Source of the DNA: CAYLRU01 sp964386565
GTDB taxonomy: Bacteria; Desulfobacterota; Desulfobacteria; Desulfobacterales; UBA5616
Length of the DNA: 64,000 nt
Direction of reading: 5' to 3'
Assembly (NCBI GenBank): GCA_964386565.1
Contig: CAYLRU010000008.1
Span: 1 to 64,000 of the forward strand
This document shows, piece after piece, positions 25,587 to 33,069 of this stretch (its first letter is position 1; every line of letters starts with the position of its first letter). The translations under genes were made by a program, and so were the position numbers. A model generated the notes under the pieces. That model was not told the origin of the DNA and did no database searches. It saw only the letters and a program-made list of their open reading frames with translations.

Positions 25587-27386
25587 TTAATCTAAATGAC
25601 AAAAAATCTCATGTTCGCACGTGATATTTCTTTTTAACGGCGCGATTTTTTCGCATACCGAGAGCCGTCGGGGGCATCTTGAGTGAAATATACAGCCGGA
25701 TGGCGGGTCATAAGGAGACGGAATCTCCCCTTCAAGAACGATCCGTTTATCCTGCCATAGGCCGGGTTTTAGTGCATTTGACAAAAGGGCCTGTGAATAT
25801 GGATGGCGAGCGGAGGAAAAAAAGATTTCCACCGGGGCCTTTTCAACGATTCTTCCCAGATACATTACAGCCACGGTTGTGCCGATGTCTTTGACAAGGC
25901 CGAGGTCGTGGGTAATGAGAAAACAGGTCAGGCCATGCCGCCTTTTCAGCCTGTAAAGCAGCTTCGCCATGTCTTTTTGGTTCACAGCATCCAGAGCGCT
26001 CAGGGGTTCGTCGAGAAATAAAAGATCGGGGCCGGTTGAAAGGGCACGGGCGATACATGCTCTTTGATTCTGACCCACCGATACTCTCCCGGGTGGTTGC
26101 TGAAGCAAAGAGTATGAAAGCCCCACTTCCGCTGCCAATCTTTTGACAATCTTTTCCCTCTCTTTCTTCTTAACACCCCTGGCATGTAACGGCTCCATAA
26201 TAGACTGTCCCAAGGAAAGATAGGGGCTTAAAGAAGCAACCGGATCCTGGAAGACCACCTGGGACTTGGATTTCATCCTTTGATGGACCGGATCGCCGGG
26301 CCGCCTGACGGGTTGACCATCGAAAATCATCTCACCTTCCTGATACGGACAGAATCCTAGCATGGCGTTTATCAGGGTTGTCTTTCCGGAACCGCTTTCA
26401 CCTATCAGGCAAAAGATCTCTTCACGGCGGACATCCAGACTGATATTCCTTACGGCATAAAATGAACGATGGGAAAAGAGCGTTTCGGCCCTAAGCGTGA
26501 ATTGAACGGAAAAGTTGCGGATGGAAATGGCGGAAGCTGTCTCCGGTTTTTCATACCTGTTCCCGACTTGTTCAGACATACCTGAAACAAGCCGCCGGGT
26601 ATATGGATGTGACGGTCGGAAAACTATTTCACGCGCTGCCCCGTTTTCCACGATATGGCCCTTGTGCATCACCGCTACCCGGTCACATACCTCCAGGGCA
26701 ACTGAGAGGTCGTGGGTGATAAAGATGATTCCGGTGCCATAACGTTTTTTTAAAAGGGCGATTAACTGGATGATCTGCACGGTAATCGTAGGATCAAGGG
26801 CCGATGTAACTTCATCCAGTATCACGACTTCCGGCCTGGTGGAAAATGCCATTTGTAACTGGGCACGTTGCAGCATCCCCCGGCTCCATTGATGGGGATA
26901 CTGCCGACACCGTTCTTCCGGTGAAGCAATGCCAACCGTTTGGAGAAGGTCATTTATTTTTTGATTTTCCCTTTCCTGTTTTCTCCATCTACGCTTTTTT
27001 AAGCCGGAGCGAACCGACAGAACATCTTTGAATTGGTTACCCACTGTAAAGACCGGGTCCATCGCGCTTTTGGGATTTTGCAGCACCAGGGATATCTTAC
27101 GTCCCCTGAAATACTGCATCTTTTGCTGACTTTGCGTGGTGAGCTCTTGACCACCCAGAACAATGGAACCGGAAACAATTTTTCCCGGGTATTCCAGCCG
27201 TACAAGGGTCCTGGCAAAAACGCTTTTCCCGCAACCGGATTCCCCCACAAGGCCGAGAATTTCACCCCGGTTAAGCGAGAGACATAGACCATCGAGAACC
27301 CTTGGACCGGTCGCCCTGCCTGGTAAATCGACAACCAGGTTTTTCACCTTAAGAATTGGATTCGCTGCTGTCGCGCGTTGATACAT
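25587..27386 (-). CDS. Fused double ATPase of the peptide/nickel-type ABC importer (DppD-DppF fusion)
   Basis: A 599-residue protein with two complete ABC ATPase domains. Domain 1 (about 10-265): Walker A GESGCGKSV, signature-position WSRGMLQRAQ, Walker B VVILDEVTSALD. Domain 2 (about 290-590): Walker A GESGSGKTT, signature VSVGQNQRACIARAL, Walker B LLFLDEPLSALD, and the oligopeptide-transporter C-terminal region with a cysteine motif near GCIFHSRCPRRLSVC. Normally two genes (D and F); here fused. Domain 1 has SRG in place of SGG in its signature, which may lower one site's activity. Confidence 0.88.
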   Translation of the reverse strand: MYQRATAANPILKVKNLVVDLPGRATGPRVLDGLCLSLNRGEILGLVGESGCGKSVFARTLVRLEYPGKIVSGSIVLGGQELTTQSQQKMQYFRGRKISLVLQNPKSAMDPVFTVGNQFKDVLSVRSGLKKRRWRKQERENQKINDLLQTVGIASPEERCRQYPHQWSRGMLQRAQLQMAFSTRPEVVILDEVTSALDPTITVQIIQLIALLKKRYGTGIIFITHDLSVALEVCDRVAVMHKGHIVENGAAREIVFRPSHPYTRRLVSGMSEQVGNRYEKPETASAISIRNFSVQFTLRAETLFSHRSFYAVRNISLDVRREEIFCLIGESGSGKTTLINAMLGFCPYQEGEMIFDGQPVRRPGDPVHQRMKSKSQVVFQDPVASLSPYLSLGQSIMEPLHARGVKKKEREKIVKRLAAEVGLSYSLLQQPPGRVSVGQNQRACIARALSTGPDLLFLDEPLSALDAVNQKDMAKLLYRLKRRHGLTCFLITHDLGLVKDIGTTVAVMYLGRIVEKAPVEIFFSSARHPYSQALLSNALKPGLWQDKRIVLEGEIPSPYDPPSGCIFHSRCPRRLSVCEKIAPLKRNITCEHEIFCHLD

Positions 27387-27426
27387 TTTTCAGCACCTGC
27401 CGTTTTTGCACCGGGTGGTTGAGAAT

Positions 27427-29013
27427 TCATTTTCGATAGATCTCGGGGGTCAGAAGGAATTTCTCCGCCGGATGAATCCGGTAGTTTTGCACATAATTAT
27501 AGGCGACGGATACCATTGATTTGTAAAACAGCACAATCACAGGACTGTCGTCATAGATAATTTCCTGAATCCGGTCATAAATTATTTTGCGCTTTTTAGG
27601 GTCAAAAGTGACTTTTCCTTTTCTCGCCAATTCGTCCAGTTCCGAGTTGTGGTATCCCATACAGTTTGACCCGGCCTGGCCGGTAAAAACATTGGAGATG
27701 AAAAAATCAGGGTCACCTTCAGGAGCAACGTTCCACATCTGCAAATTTAAATGAACCTCGCCTTTTCTCATGGCCCTGCTGATAGGTGATCCCCTTTGGG
27801 TAATTTTCAGCTTTGTAATGATGCCCACCCTATGCAATTGTGCCTGTATCAATTCAAGGACCGGTTTTAACGATGCACGTCCTTCATAGGTCCACATATT
27901 CAGTAACAACGGCCGGCCGGCCATTTCCAATATCCCGTCTCCGTCACTGTCTTTGGCGCCGGCCTCAGCCAAAAGCTTTAATGCTTTGTCAGGGTCATAA
28001 GGATACGGTTTCAGGTTACGGTTACCCCAGGGAATGGTTCCAGGAAAAACTGACGCGCCGACTTGTCCCCCCACGCCGCCAAGAACCGTATCAACAATCT
28101 CCTGTCGATTGATGGCATGGTTGATGGCCTTTCGGACACGGGAATCGGCAAGAGGGCCGTCTGCAATCCTTACAAAAAAAAAGCAAAGCCGATTGGTGGG
28201 TTCGTGATAGATTCGGACGTCTTTTCGCGATGCCATGCGCTTTACATCATTTTCAGGAAAATTTGTCACCACATCCAATTGTCCGGCTTCAAACGCCAGC
28301 ATCCGCGTTGAAGGGTTCCTGATGATTTTCAGATGAACTTTTGCAAGCTTTGCCCTGCCCCCCCAATAACCGTCAAATCGGGACACAATCATCTCTTCCT
28401 TTGGAATCACCTTGTCCAATACAAACGGGCCGGTGCCGTAAATTCTTTCTTTACTGCTCCCGGGGCTGACAATCCCTGTCCCAGGTGATGTTAAATAATA
28501 TAAAAACGCAGCATTGGGCTTATGGGTTTCAAATACCAGGATATCGTTATCCTTAACGGTGATGTTTTTGATATCCAGCATTTTCTGTATCCGTATATTG
28601 AACACCTCGCTTTTTTTATCAATAATACGGTCAATGGACCATTTAACGGCTCTGGCGTTTAAGGGTGTATTGTCATGAAACCGGATCCCATTTTTTAATT
28701 TGATCTCCCAGATTAAAGGACTGAGGTTTTTGGATGCAGCCACGAGCCAGGGCCTTAAATTCATTTCAAAGTCAAGCACAAAGAGCGTTTCGGTCACTCC
28801 GGCCTCGTTGGTGTACCAACCGTTGGCCCCTTTGGCCGGATCAGGACATTTTACGGATGGGCCAAAAGGTTTGGCAATGATCAGTTTGTCCGGTCCGGCT
28901 GCAAAAACACCGGTAGCAAATAATTCCAGTGAAAACAGAAGGATCAGTATAACAGCCAGACCAATCTCCCTATCTTCTTGCATGCGCAATAAAGAATGCC
29001 GGTTTTTTTTCAT
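27427..29013 (-). CDS. Extracytoplasmic solute-binding protein family 5 (NikA/DppA-like)
   Basis: A family 5 solute-binding protein of about 528 residues. After an N-terminal export signal ending GVFAAG come the family segments ETLFVLDFEMNLRPWLV, WEIKLKNGIRFHDNTPLNARAV and YGTGPFVLDK. This class carries peptides, nickel chelates and opine-type metallophores. The open frame begins at 29160 inside the methyltransferase gene; I chose the ATG at 29013 (MKKNRHS), with 28983 as an alternative. Both overlap the end of the methyltransferase gene and neither has a strong binding site. Confidence 0.8.
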   Translation of the reverse strand: MKKNRHSLLRMQEDREIGLAVILILLFSLELFATGVFAAGPDKLIIAKPFGPSVKCPDPAKGANGWYTNEAGVTETLFVLDFEMNLRPWLVAASKNLSPLIWEIKLKNGIRFHDNTPLNARAVKWSIDRIIDKKSEVFNIRIQKMLDIKNITVKDNDILVFETHKPNAAFLYYLTSPGTGIVSPGSSKERIYGTGPFVLDKVIPKEEMIVSRFDGYWGGRAKLAKVHLKIIRNPSTRMLAFEAGQLDVVTNFPENDVKRMASRKDVRIYHEPTNRLCFFFVRIADGPLADSRVRKAINHAINRQEIVDTVLGGVGGQVGASVFPGTIPWGNRNLKPYPYDPDKALKLLAEAGAKDSDGDGILEMAGRPLLLNMWTYEGRASLKPVLELIQAQLHRVGIITKLKITQRGSPISRAMRKGEVHLNLQMWNVAPEGDPDFFISNVFTGQAGSNCMGYHNSELDELARKGKVTFDPKKRKIIYDRIQEIIYDDSPVIVLFYKSMVSVAYNYVQNYRIHPAEKFLLTPEIYRK

Positions 29014-29710
29014 TCTGTTTTTTGCCCCCATAAGGATTAAAGCCAACGCGAGATGTATCATAAGATCGAATCTCTTTAAAACGGGCAGCATGCAAAAGCA
29101 TGCTGGCCTTTTCAAAGCAAATGCCTTCATAAAATGGAAGCGACTTTTGCAGACCGGCATAGCTTCGGAAAAAACGAAGGAAAATCATACTGCGGTTCCG
29201 GCGCATCCCTTTGAGCAATTTGAAAGCCAAATGATGAATACGCTTCCAAGTGGTATTCATCCATAACCCGTCGGATACTATCAAGATGCCTTCTGGTTTC
29301 AAAATCCGCCGCCATTCTTCAAGTGCTTTATCGGGATGCGGAAGCGTCCACAACAAATTCCGGGAAACCACCACATCAAAAGTGCTGTCACCGAACGCAA
29401 GCGCCTCGGCGTCTCCGATCTGAAAATCGATATCAAGCCCTTGATTTGCTGCATATTGCCCGGCAATGAAAAGCATGTTTTCGGCCAGATCGATACCCGT
29501 CACGTTGAAACCGGCACGGGCGAGATATACGGCAAACTGTCCGGTCCCGGTTCCGATATCCAGCGCGCGCCTTCCGGGAGCCCCTGGAGCCAGTTCTTTT
29601 AAAATGGATTCCCAGTTCTTGGCTATTGCAATCGACTTGTCCGTATCATGGCCGTAACTTCTGCTTCTCCAGTTCCAGTAATTTTTAATCGAAGCTTTTA
29701 CCCTGTCCAT
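28970..29710 (-). CDS. Class I SAM-dependent methyltransferase in a metal-uptake operon
   Basis: A 246-residue UbiE/small-molecule-type methyltransferase. Motif I ALDIGTGTGQF (about 49-59), motif II acidic end VTGIDLAENM (about 70-79), then DAEALAFGDSTFDVVVSR. No DNA- or protein-target domain. RBS GAGAGGAT. It lies between the TonB receptor and the solute-binding protein and overlaps the latter, so it is part of one transcript. Modification of a small chelator handled by the transporter is a reasonable inference; a methyltransferase beside a peptide/nickel-type importer also occurs in other anaerobes, but its substrate is not known to me. Confidence 0.8.
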   Translation of the reverse strand: MDRVKASIKNYWNWRSRSYGHDTDKSIAIAKNWESILKELAPGAPGRRALDIGTGTGQFAVYLARAGFNVTGIDLAENMLFIAGQYAANQGLDIDFQIGDAEALAFGDSTFDVVVSRNLLWTLPHPDKALEEWRRILKPEGILIVSDGLWMNTTWKRIHHLAFKLLKGMRRNRSMIFLRFFRSYAGLQKSLPFYEGICFEKASMLLHAARFKEIRSYDTSRVGFNPYGGKKQNEKKPAFFIAHARR

Positions 29711-29731
29711 ATAGATCCTCTCAAAAAGCTA

Positions 29732-29784
29732 ACCGATGCAGTTACCACCGGCAGATGCATTCCGCCCATAGAGGCTGCATCGGT
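29732..29784 (-). promoter_or_regulatory. Intercistronic hairpin between TonB receptor and methyltransferase
   Basis: ACCGATGCAG (29732-29741) and CTGCATCGGT (29775-29784) form a perfect 10-bp stem with a 33-nt loop; on the minus strand the 3' arm is followed by TAGCTTTTTGAG. A partial terminator or an RNA-processing site that sets the receptor/transporter ratio would fit (inference). Confidence 0.5.
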
Positions 29785-29813
29785 AATGTCAAATCCGGGT
29801 CACACCATGGTCT

Positions 29814-32129
29814 TTAGTAGCAAACGCTCACCGTACCGAGCCAAAATCGGCCGGGGGCACGGTAGTATTCATAGTATTTTTCATCAAAAAGATTGTCCAC
29901 GGAAAGGGAGAGTGCGATATGGTCCATCGGCCTGGCAGTTATCTTGGCGTCTACAATATGGTATTCGTCATCTGCTCTGTATGTTGTGTCCGCATATTGG
30001 GCATATTCATCATCGTATCTGCTGTCACAATATCTATAGCTGATGCTCGCATCCAGGTAACGGCCGAAATAGCCAAGCCAGAGGCTCCACATGTCCGTGG
30101 GCGTCTCATTCACTTCCCATCCCAGCTTGGAAGAAACTTGCGTTTTCGTATATTCGGACCAGTTATGCGCATAAAACAGACCGGCCTTCATATTGTGGGG
30201 CAGAAGGGCTTCAATCGAGGCCTCGATACCGTTTACCTCGGCCTCTTCGGCATTGACCCGCTTTTTCTCTGTTACCTGGGTTCCGTCCGCAAGGGTATAA
30301 GTTGTTGTTTGATTTACGATCAGGTCCTTAAAATCATTTTCAAAATAGGTTGCCTTGACCCGGATGCGCTTTTCCCAGAATTCCCATTCCGTACCGATCT
30401 CCCAGGATTTATTGGTCGTGGGGCCAAGGTCGGGATTCGGATCGGCCATGGAAATGGTTCCGCCGCCTTCCCAATAGTAGCTTGCGGTTCTGTAATACAG
30501 GGAAGGTGCGGTAAATGCTTCGCCATACGACGCCCGAACTGTACCGTTCTCAAATGGACGATACACCAACGACACTTTGGGGCTGAACTTTCCGTCATCC
30601 GTGTCCGGGTATTCGATATTACTTCCGTCAATATTGGAATAGTCTGCATCAGTACCCCACCAATGGTCGTAGCGGCCGCCCAGATAGGCAGTCAAATGGT
30701 CTGCAGGTGAATACTCCACCTGGATGAATGTTCCCAGCGTACGGTTTTTGCCTGAAGTCTCTTCCCTGACGGATACAGTGCTGTCTTTGTCGTAAGGATC
30801 GGAAAGGTTATTGTCCGTGACCGTGGCCTCTTCCTGAACGCCTTGAATTCCCACCGTAACCAGGCATTTGTCGTTCAAATAATGAAATGTGGCTGCCAGA
30901 TCGGCCTGGGCAAGGTAATTGTCTTCCACCTTATACCGGCTGTTGCTGATATTATGGGTCGCACTTTCCTTATCGTTGAAAGCGAGAAGACCAACGATAT
31001 CTACCGAGTCGGGTATTGAGTGATTGAAACGCAGGGTGTGGACCATGGATTCTTTTGTTTTCGGGTTCGAAGTAAAATTAAACGGGCTCAATGTTGTTGT
31101 GTATGTGTTTCCCCCATCCTGAATATAGACATCGCCTTCATAGAGGGTTGTTCCGGATGAATTCTTCAGAAAGCTCTTCCCGTCCTTCCAACCGTATTCG
31201 AATTCGCTGATATTGAGGCTGTACCATAACCGGGTATTGGGGGCGAAGTCATAACCTGTTTTAAAAAACAGGCCGTGGTCTTCATACCAGTTGTCGCCCT
31301 GATGACCGATCTTGTAGCGATCATTTCCGGTTTGCGGATCAACATCCTTTTCCCAGCCTGTTACTATCGGGATATTGGGATCAAGCACACCTGTAACGGG
31401 GGTGTTCAGGCTTTTGTAAGAAGGAGTCGTGACATAGCCGTCCGAACTACGCGATTTGAAACTGAACGAGTAAAAAAAACGGTCGCCAAGGATGGTGGGG
31501 TCAAACCAGAAACTCCGTTTCCTGCCACCATTTTTCTTTCCAAAAGGTCGATCGGCAAATCTGAAACTGTAAAAATGGCTGTTCCAGTTGCCGTAAGAAG
31601 CCGAGGCATCTATCTCCGCATCTTCCGGTATTTTTGTTGTATAATTAATAACGCCGGTCTGGGCCAACGTTCCGTATAGCGCGGAAAACGGCCCTCTGAC
31701 CACGTCAATTCTTTCCACATCCGGCATCGGTATGGCACCGGTATGCGAATAGTAGCCGTAATCGTACCAATTGACCCCGTCAACCTGAACAAGGGCTCTT
31801 TGGCTGCGGATAACAGGCCGGGCCCAATAGTCCGCCAGCCCCCGGTACTGCCTTGGCCAGATCCCTTCCGTCAGGACAAGCGGTTTAAAGGGGTGCTCGG
31901 AATTAAAGGCCTTTATTTCATCTTCCGTAATGACGGAAACGCTTGCCGGAGCATCTATCGGCGCTTTTGGTGTTCTTGTTGCCATAACCGTTATGGGTTC
32001 AAGTTGGTACGGTTCGGCATCATGTCTGACCGTCGACTGGTGGCCGGCGTCTTCTGTCTCAGCCCACACCGGTTGACAAATAAAAAAGATCATTGCCGCT
32101 GCAAAACACAATATCGATTTCAACTTCAT
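29814..32129 (-). CDS. TonB-dependent outer-membrane receptor
   Basis: A 771-residue outer-membrane receptor. Signal peptide (about 1-23, ending VWA), a TonB-box-like ITVMATRTP stretch (about 46-54), a plug domain (about 55-175; RIDVVRGPFSALYG) and a 22-strand barrel ending in FWLGTVSVCY. The usual terminal residue is Phe; here it is Tyr. The ATG at 32129 has GGAGGAGG upstream; an earlier in-frame ATG lies inside the leader hairpin. As the first gene of an operon with a peptide/nickel-type importer and a methyltransferase, it probably brings a metal chelate across the outer membrane. The ligand is not readable. Confidence 0.88.
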   Translation of the reverse strand: MKLKSILCFAAAMIFFICQPVWAETEDAGHQSTVRHDAEPYQLEPITVMATRTPKAPIDAPASVSVITEDEIKAFNSEHPFKPLVLTEGIWPRQYRGLADYWARPVIRSQRALVQVDGVNWYDYGYYSHTGAIPMPDVERIDVVRGPFSALYGTLAQTGVINYTTKIPEDAEIDASASYGNWNSHFYSFRFADRPFGKKNGGRKRSFWFDPTILGDRFFYSFSFKSRSSDGYVTTPSYKSLNTPVTGVLDPNIPIVTGWEKDVDPQTGNDRYKIGHQGDNWYEDHGLFFKTGYDFAPNTRLWYSLNISEFEYGWKDGKSFLKNSSGTTLYEGDVYIQDGGNTYTTTLSPFNFTSNPKTKESMVHTLRFNHSIPDSVDIVGLLAFNDKESATHNISNSRYKVEDNYLAQADLAATFHYLNDKCLVTVGIQGVQEEATVTDNNLSDPYDKDSTVSVREETSGKNRTLGTFIQVEYSPADHLTAYLGGRYDHWWGTDADYSNIDGSNIEYPDTDDGKFSPKVSLVYRPFENGTVRASYGEAFTAPSLYYRTASYYWEGGGTISMADPNPDLGPTTNKSWEIGTEWEFWEKRIRVKATYFENDFKDLIVNQTTTYTLADGTQVTEKKRVNAEEAEVNGIEASIEALLPHNMKAGLFYAHNWSEYTKTQVSSKLGWEVNETPTDMWSLWLGYFGRYLDASISYRYCDSRYDDEYAQYADTTYRADDEYHIVDAKITARPMDHIALSLSVDNLFDEKYYEYYRAPGRFWLGTVSVCY

Positions 32130-32148
32130 TTCAAATCCTCCTCCAAAT

Positions 32149-32198
32149 AAAAAAGCCACGAAGTCGCTCTCCTTTCCGGGAGCACAGACCTTCGTGGC
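32149..32198 (-). terminator. Terminator-like attenuator hairpin before the TonB receptor
   Basis: On the minus strand, GCCACGAAG (32198-32190) pairs with CTTCGTGGC (32163-32155), with an inner GCTCC/GGAG stem, followed by six T residues (32154-32149) and then, after a few bases, the GGAGGAGG site. The stem core CCACGAA/TTCGTGG is identical to that before nikK. Confidence 0.68.
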
Positions 32199-32204
32199 CT
32201 TTTG

Positions 32205-32266
32205 TTCAGGCTCTTTATATTGTTTCCGCCGATATACGGCGACATGACTTTTGGCTTTGCCCTGAA
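32205..32266 (-). promoter_or_regulatory. Structured 5' leader segment upstream of the TonB receptor attenuator
   Basis: On the minus strand, TTCAGG (32266-32261) can pair with CCTGAA (32210-32205), enclosing a perfect CGCCG/CGGCG hairpin with a 5-nt loop (32227-32241). The enclosing TTCAGG...GCCTGAA pair also occurs in the nik leader. Together with the attenuator it could form a riboswitch-like aptamer; I do not recognise it as a described class. Confidence 0.5.
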
Positions 32267-32308
32267 ATTAAACCGTTTGCGACTTCTGCCGCAGATTAAG
32301 AAAGAATT

Positions 32309-32337
32309 TTTTTACTTGATATTTTCCGGGAAGTCAA
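32309..32337 (-). promoter_or_regulatory. Candidate promoter of the TonB-methyltransferase-ABC operon
   Basis: Minus strand TTGACT (32337-32332), 17-bp spacer, TAAAAA (32314-32309). The -10 is weak. A start near 32302 would give a leader of about 170 nt holding both hairpins. Confidence 0.55.
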
Positions 32338-32359
32338 GATTTTTCGCCAATTATTGTTG

Positions 32360-32605
32360 TTAGCACGTCGAGTATCCGGTATTCTTGACATGAAGCCATC
32401 TCAAAAAAAAACGAGGTAGTATTACAGCGCAACCAAGTTGAACCATATCGAGGAGATTCTCTGCATGGTATTCGTATCGAACAACCCATCGCCTGAAGTT
32501 TTGCAGCCAGGCGCAGAGGGCATCCTCCGGGATTTTTTTGAGACAGGTTCTAAACTGCGGGGACGTGACCGTTATGGGCAGGGGACCTGGGAAGTATTGT
32601 CCCAC
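32360..32605 (-). pseudogene. Transposase C-terminal relic (IS5-like)
   Basis: Only the C-terminal end of a DDE transposase remains. Residues about 36-66 of this frame (about 32408-32500) contain RRWVVRYEYHAEN and MVQLGCAVILPR, the pattern that closes many IS5-family transposases. The catalytic domain is missing, and no terminal inverted repeats or intact frame is visible. The frame then runs on into unrelated sequence (LHVKNTGYSTC). A dead remnant at the boundary of the metal island. Confidence 0.55.
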
Positions 32606-32926
32606 TACCTGAAATCCGGTGTTTCATATGATGACACGTTTCCTGGCGGTGTGATCGTGGTTCAGACCTTTGGTCGGTTTATGGAAAACCCGGAACCAGG
32701 ATTCCCGAAAATTGTGCCTTATCTGATTGATTTTTTAATTTTTTGCACTTATAGTAATCAAAGAACTTGTTTTTCCCCCTGGCGTTCTTGGCATCTTGAG
32801 TGAGCGTAGCGAACGGGCGATGTGTTTTTGGGTTAAACCGTTAAGGCGCAAAGCGCCAAGAGACTTTGAATGATTTTTTTCCCTTCTGGACTCCGGTTTC
32901 TGGTATTTTGTTTTTTTTTTCTCTTT
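32606..32926. other. Gene-free region with a hairpin-forming intergenic repeat
   Basis: No coding sequence is convincing. The stretch 32781-32861 contains inverted pairs TCTTGGC/GCCAAGA (32786-32792, 32855-32861) and GGCGC-AAA-GCGCC (32845-32857), plus a TGAGCGTAGCGAACGGGCGATG segment. Its look matches dispersed intergenic repeats in Desulfobacterota genomes; no second copy is in the window. A poly-T stretch follows at 32911-32920. Confidence 0.45.
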
Positions 32927-32968
32927 TTGACTTAAGTCAAGGATGGTTCTGTCCGGCGCATGTATATT
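32927..32968 (+). promoter_or_regulatory. FNR/HcpR-like operator and -10 element of hcp
   Basis: A perfect palindrome TTGACTTAAGTCAA (32927-32940) resembles a CRP/FNR-family site (TTGAnnnnnnTCAA). A -10-like TATATT lies at 32963-32968; the predicted start near 32975 puts the palindrome centre at about -41.5, the class II activator position. Control by an HcpR-type nitrosative-stress regulator is inferred; no such gene is in the window. Confidence 0.68.
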
Positions 32969-33069
32969 GTCGCCAAAAACAGCAAATAAAGCTGTGGCGA
33001 ACGGAACGCTGCAACGCGAAAATCCGGAAAGGTCTACATTAATATACACAAACGAAAAGGAGGCAAACC

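Noticed and set aside
32438..32803. 121-residue plus-strand open frame
   Set aside because: Overlaps the transposase relic on the opposite strand, has no known motif and no good ribosome binding site.
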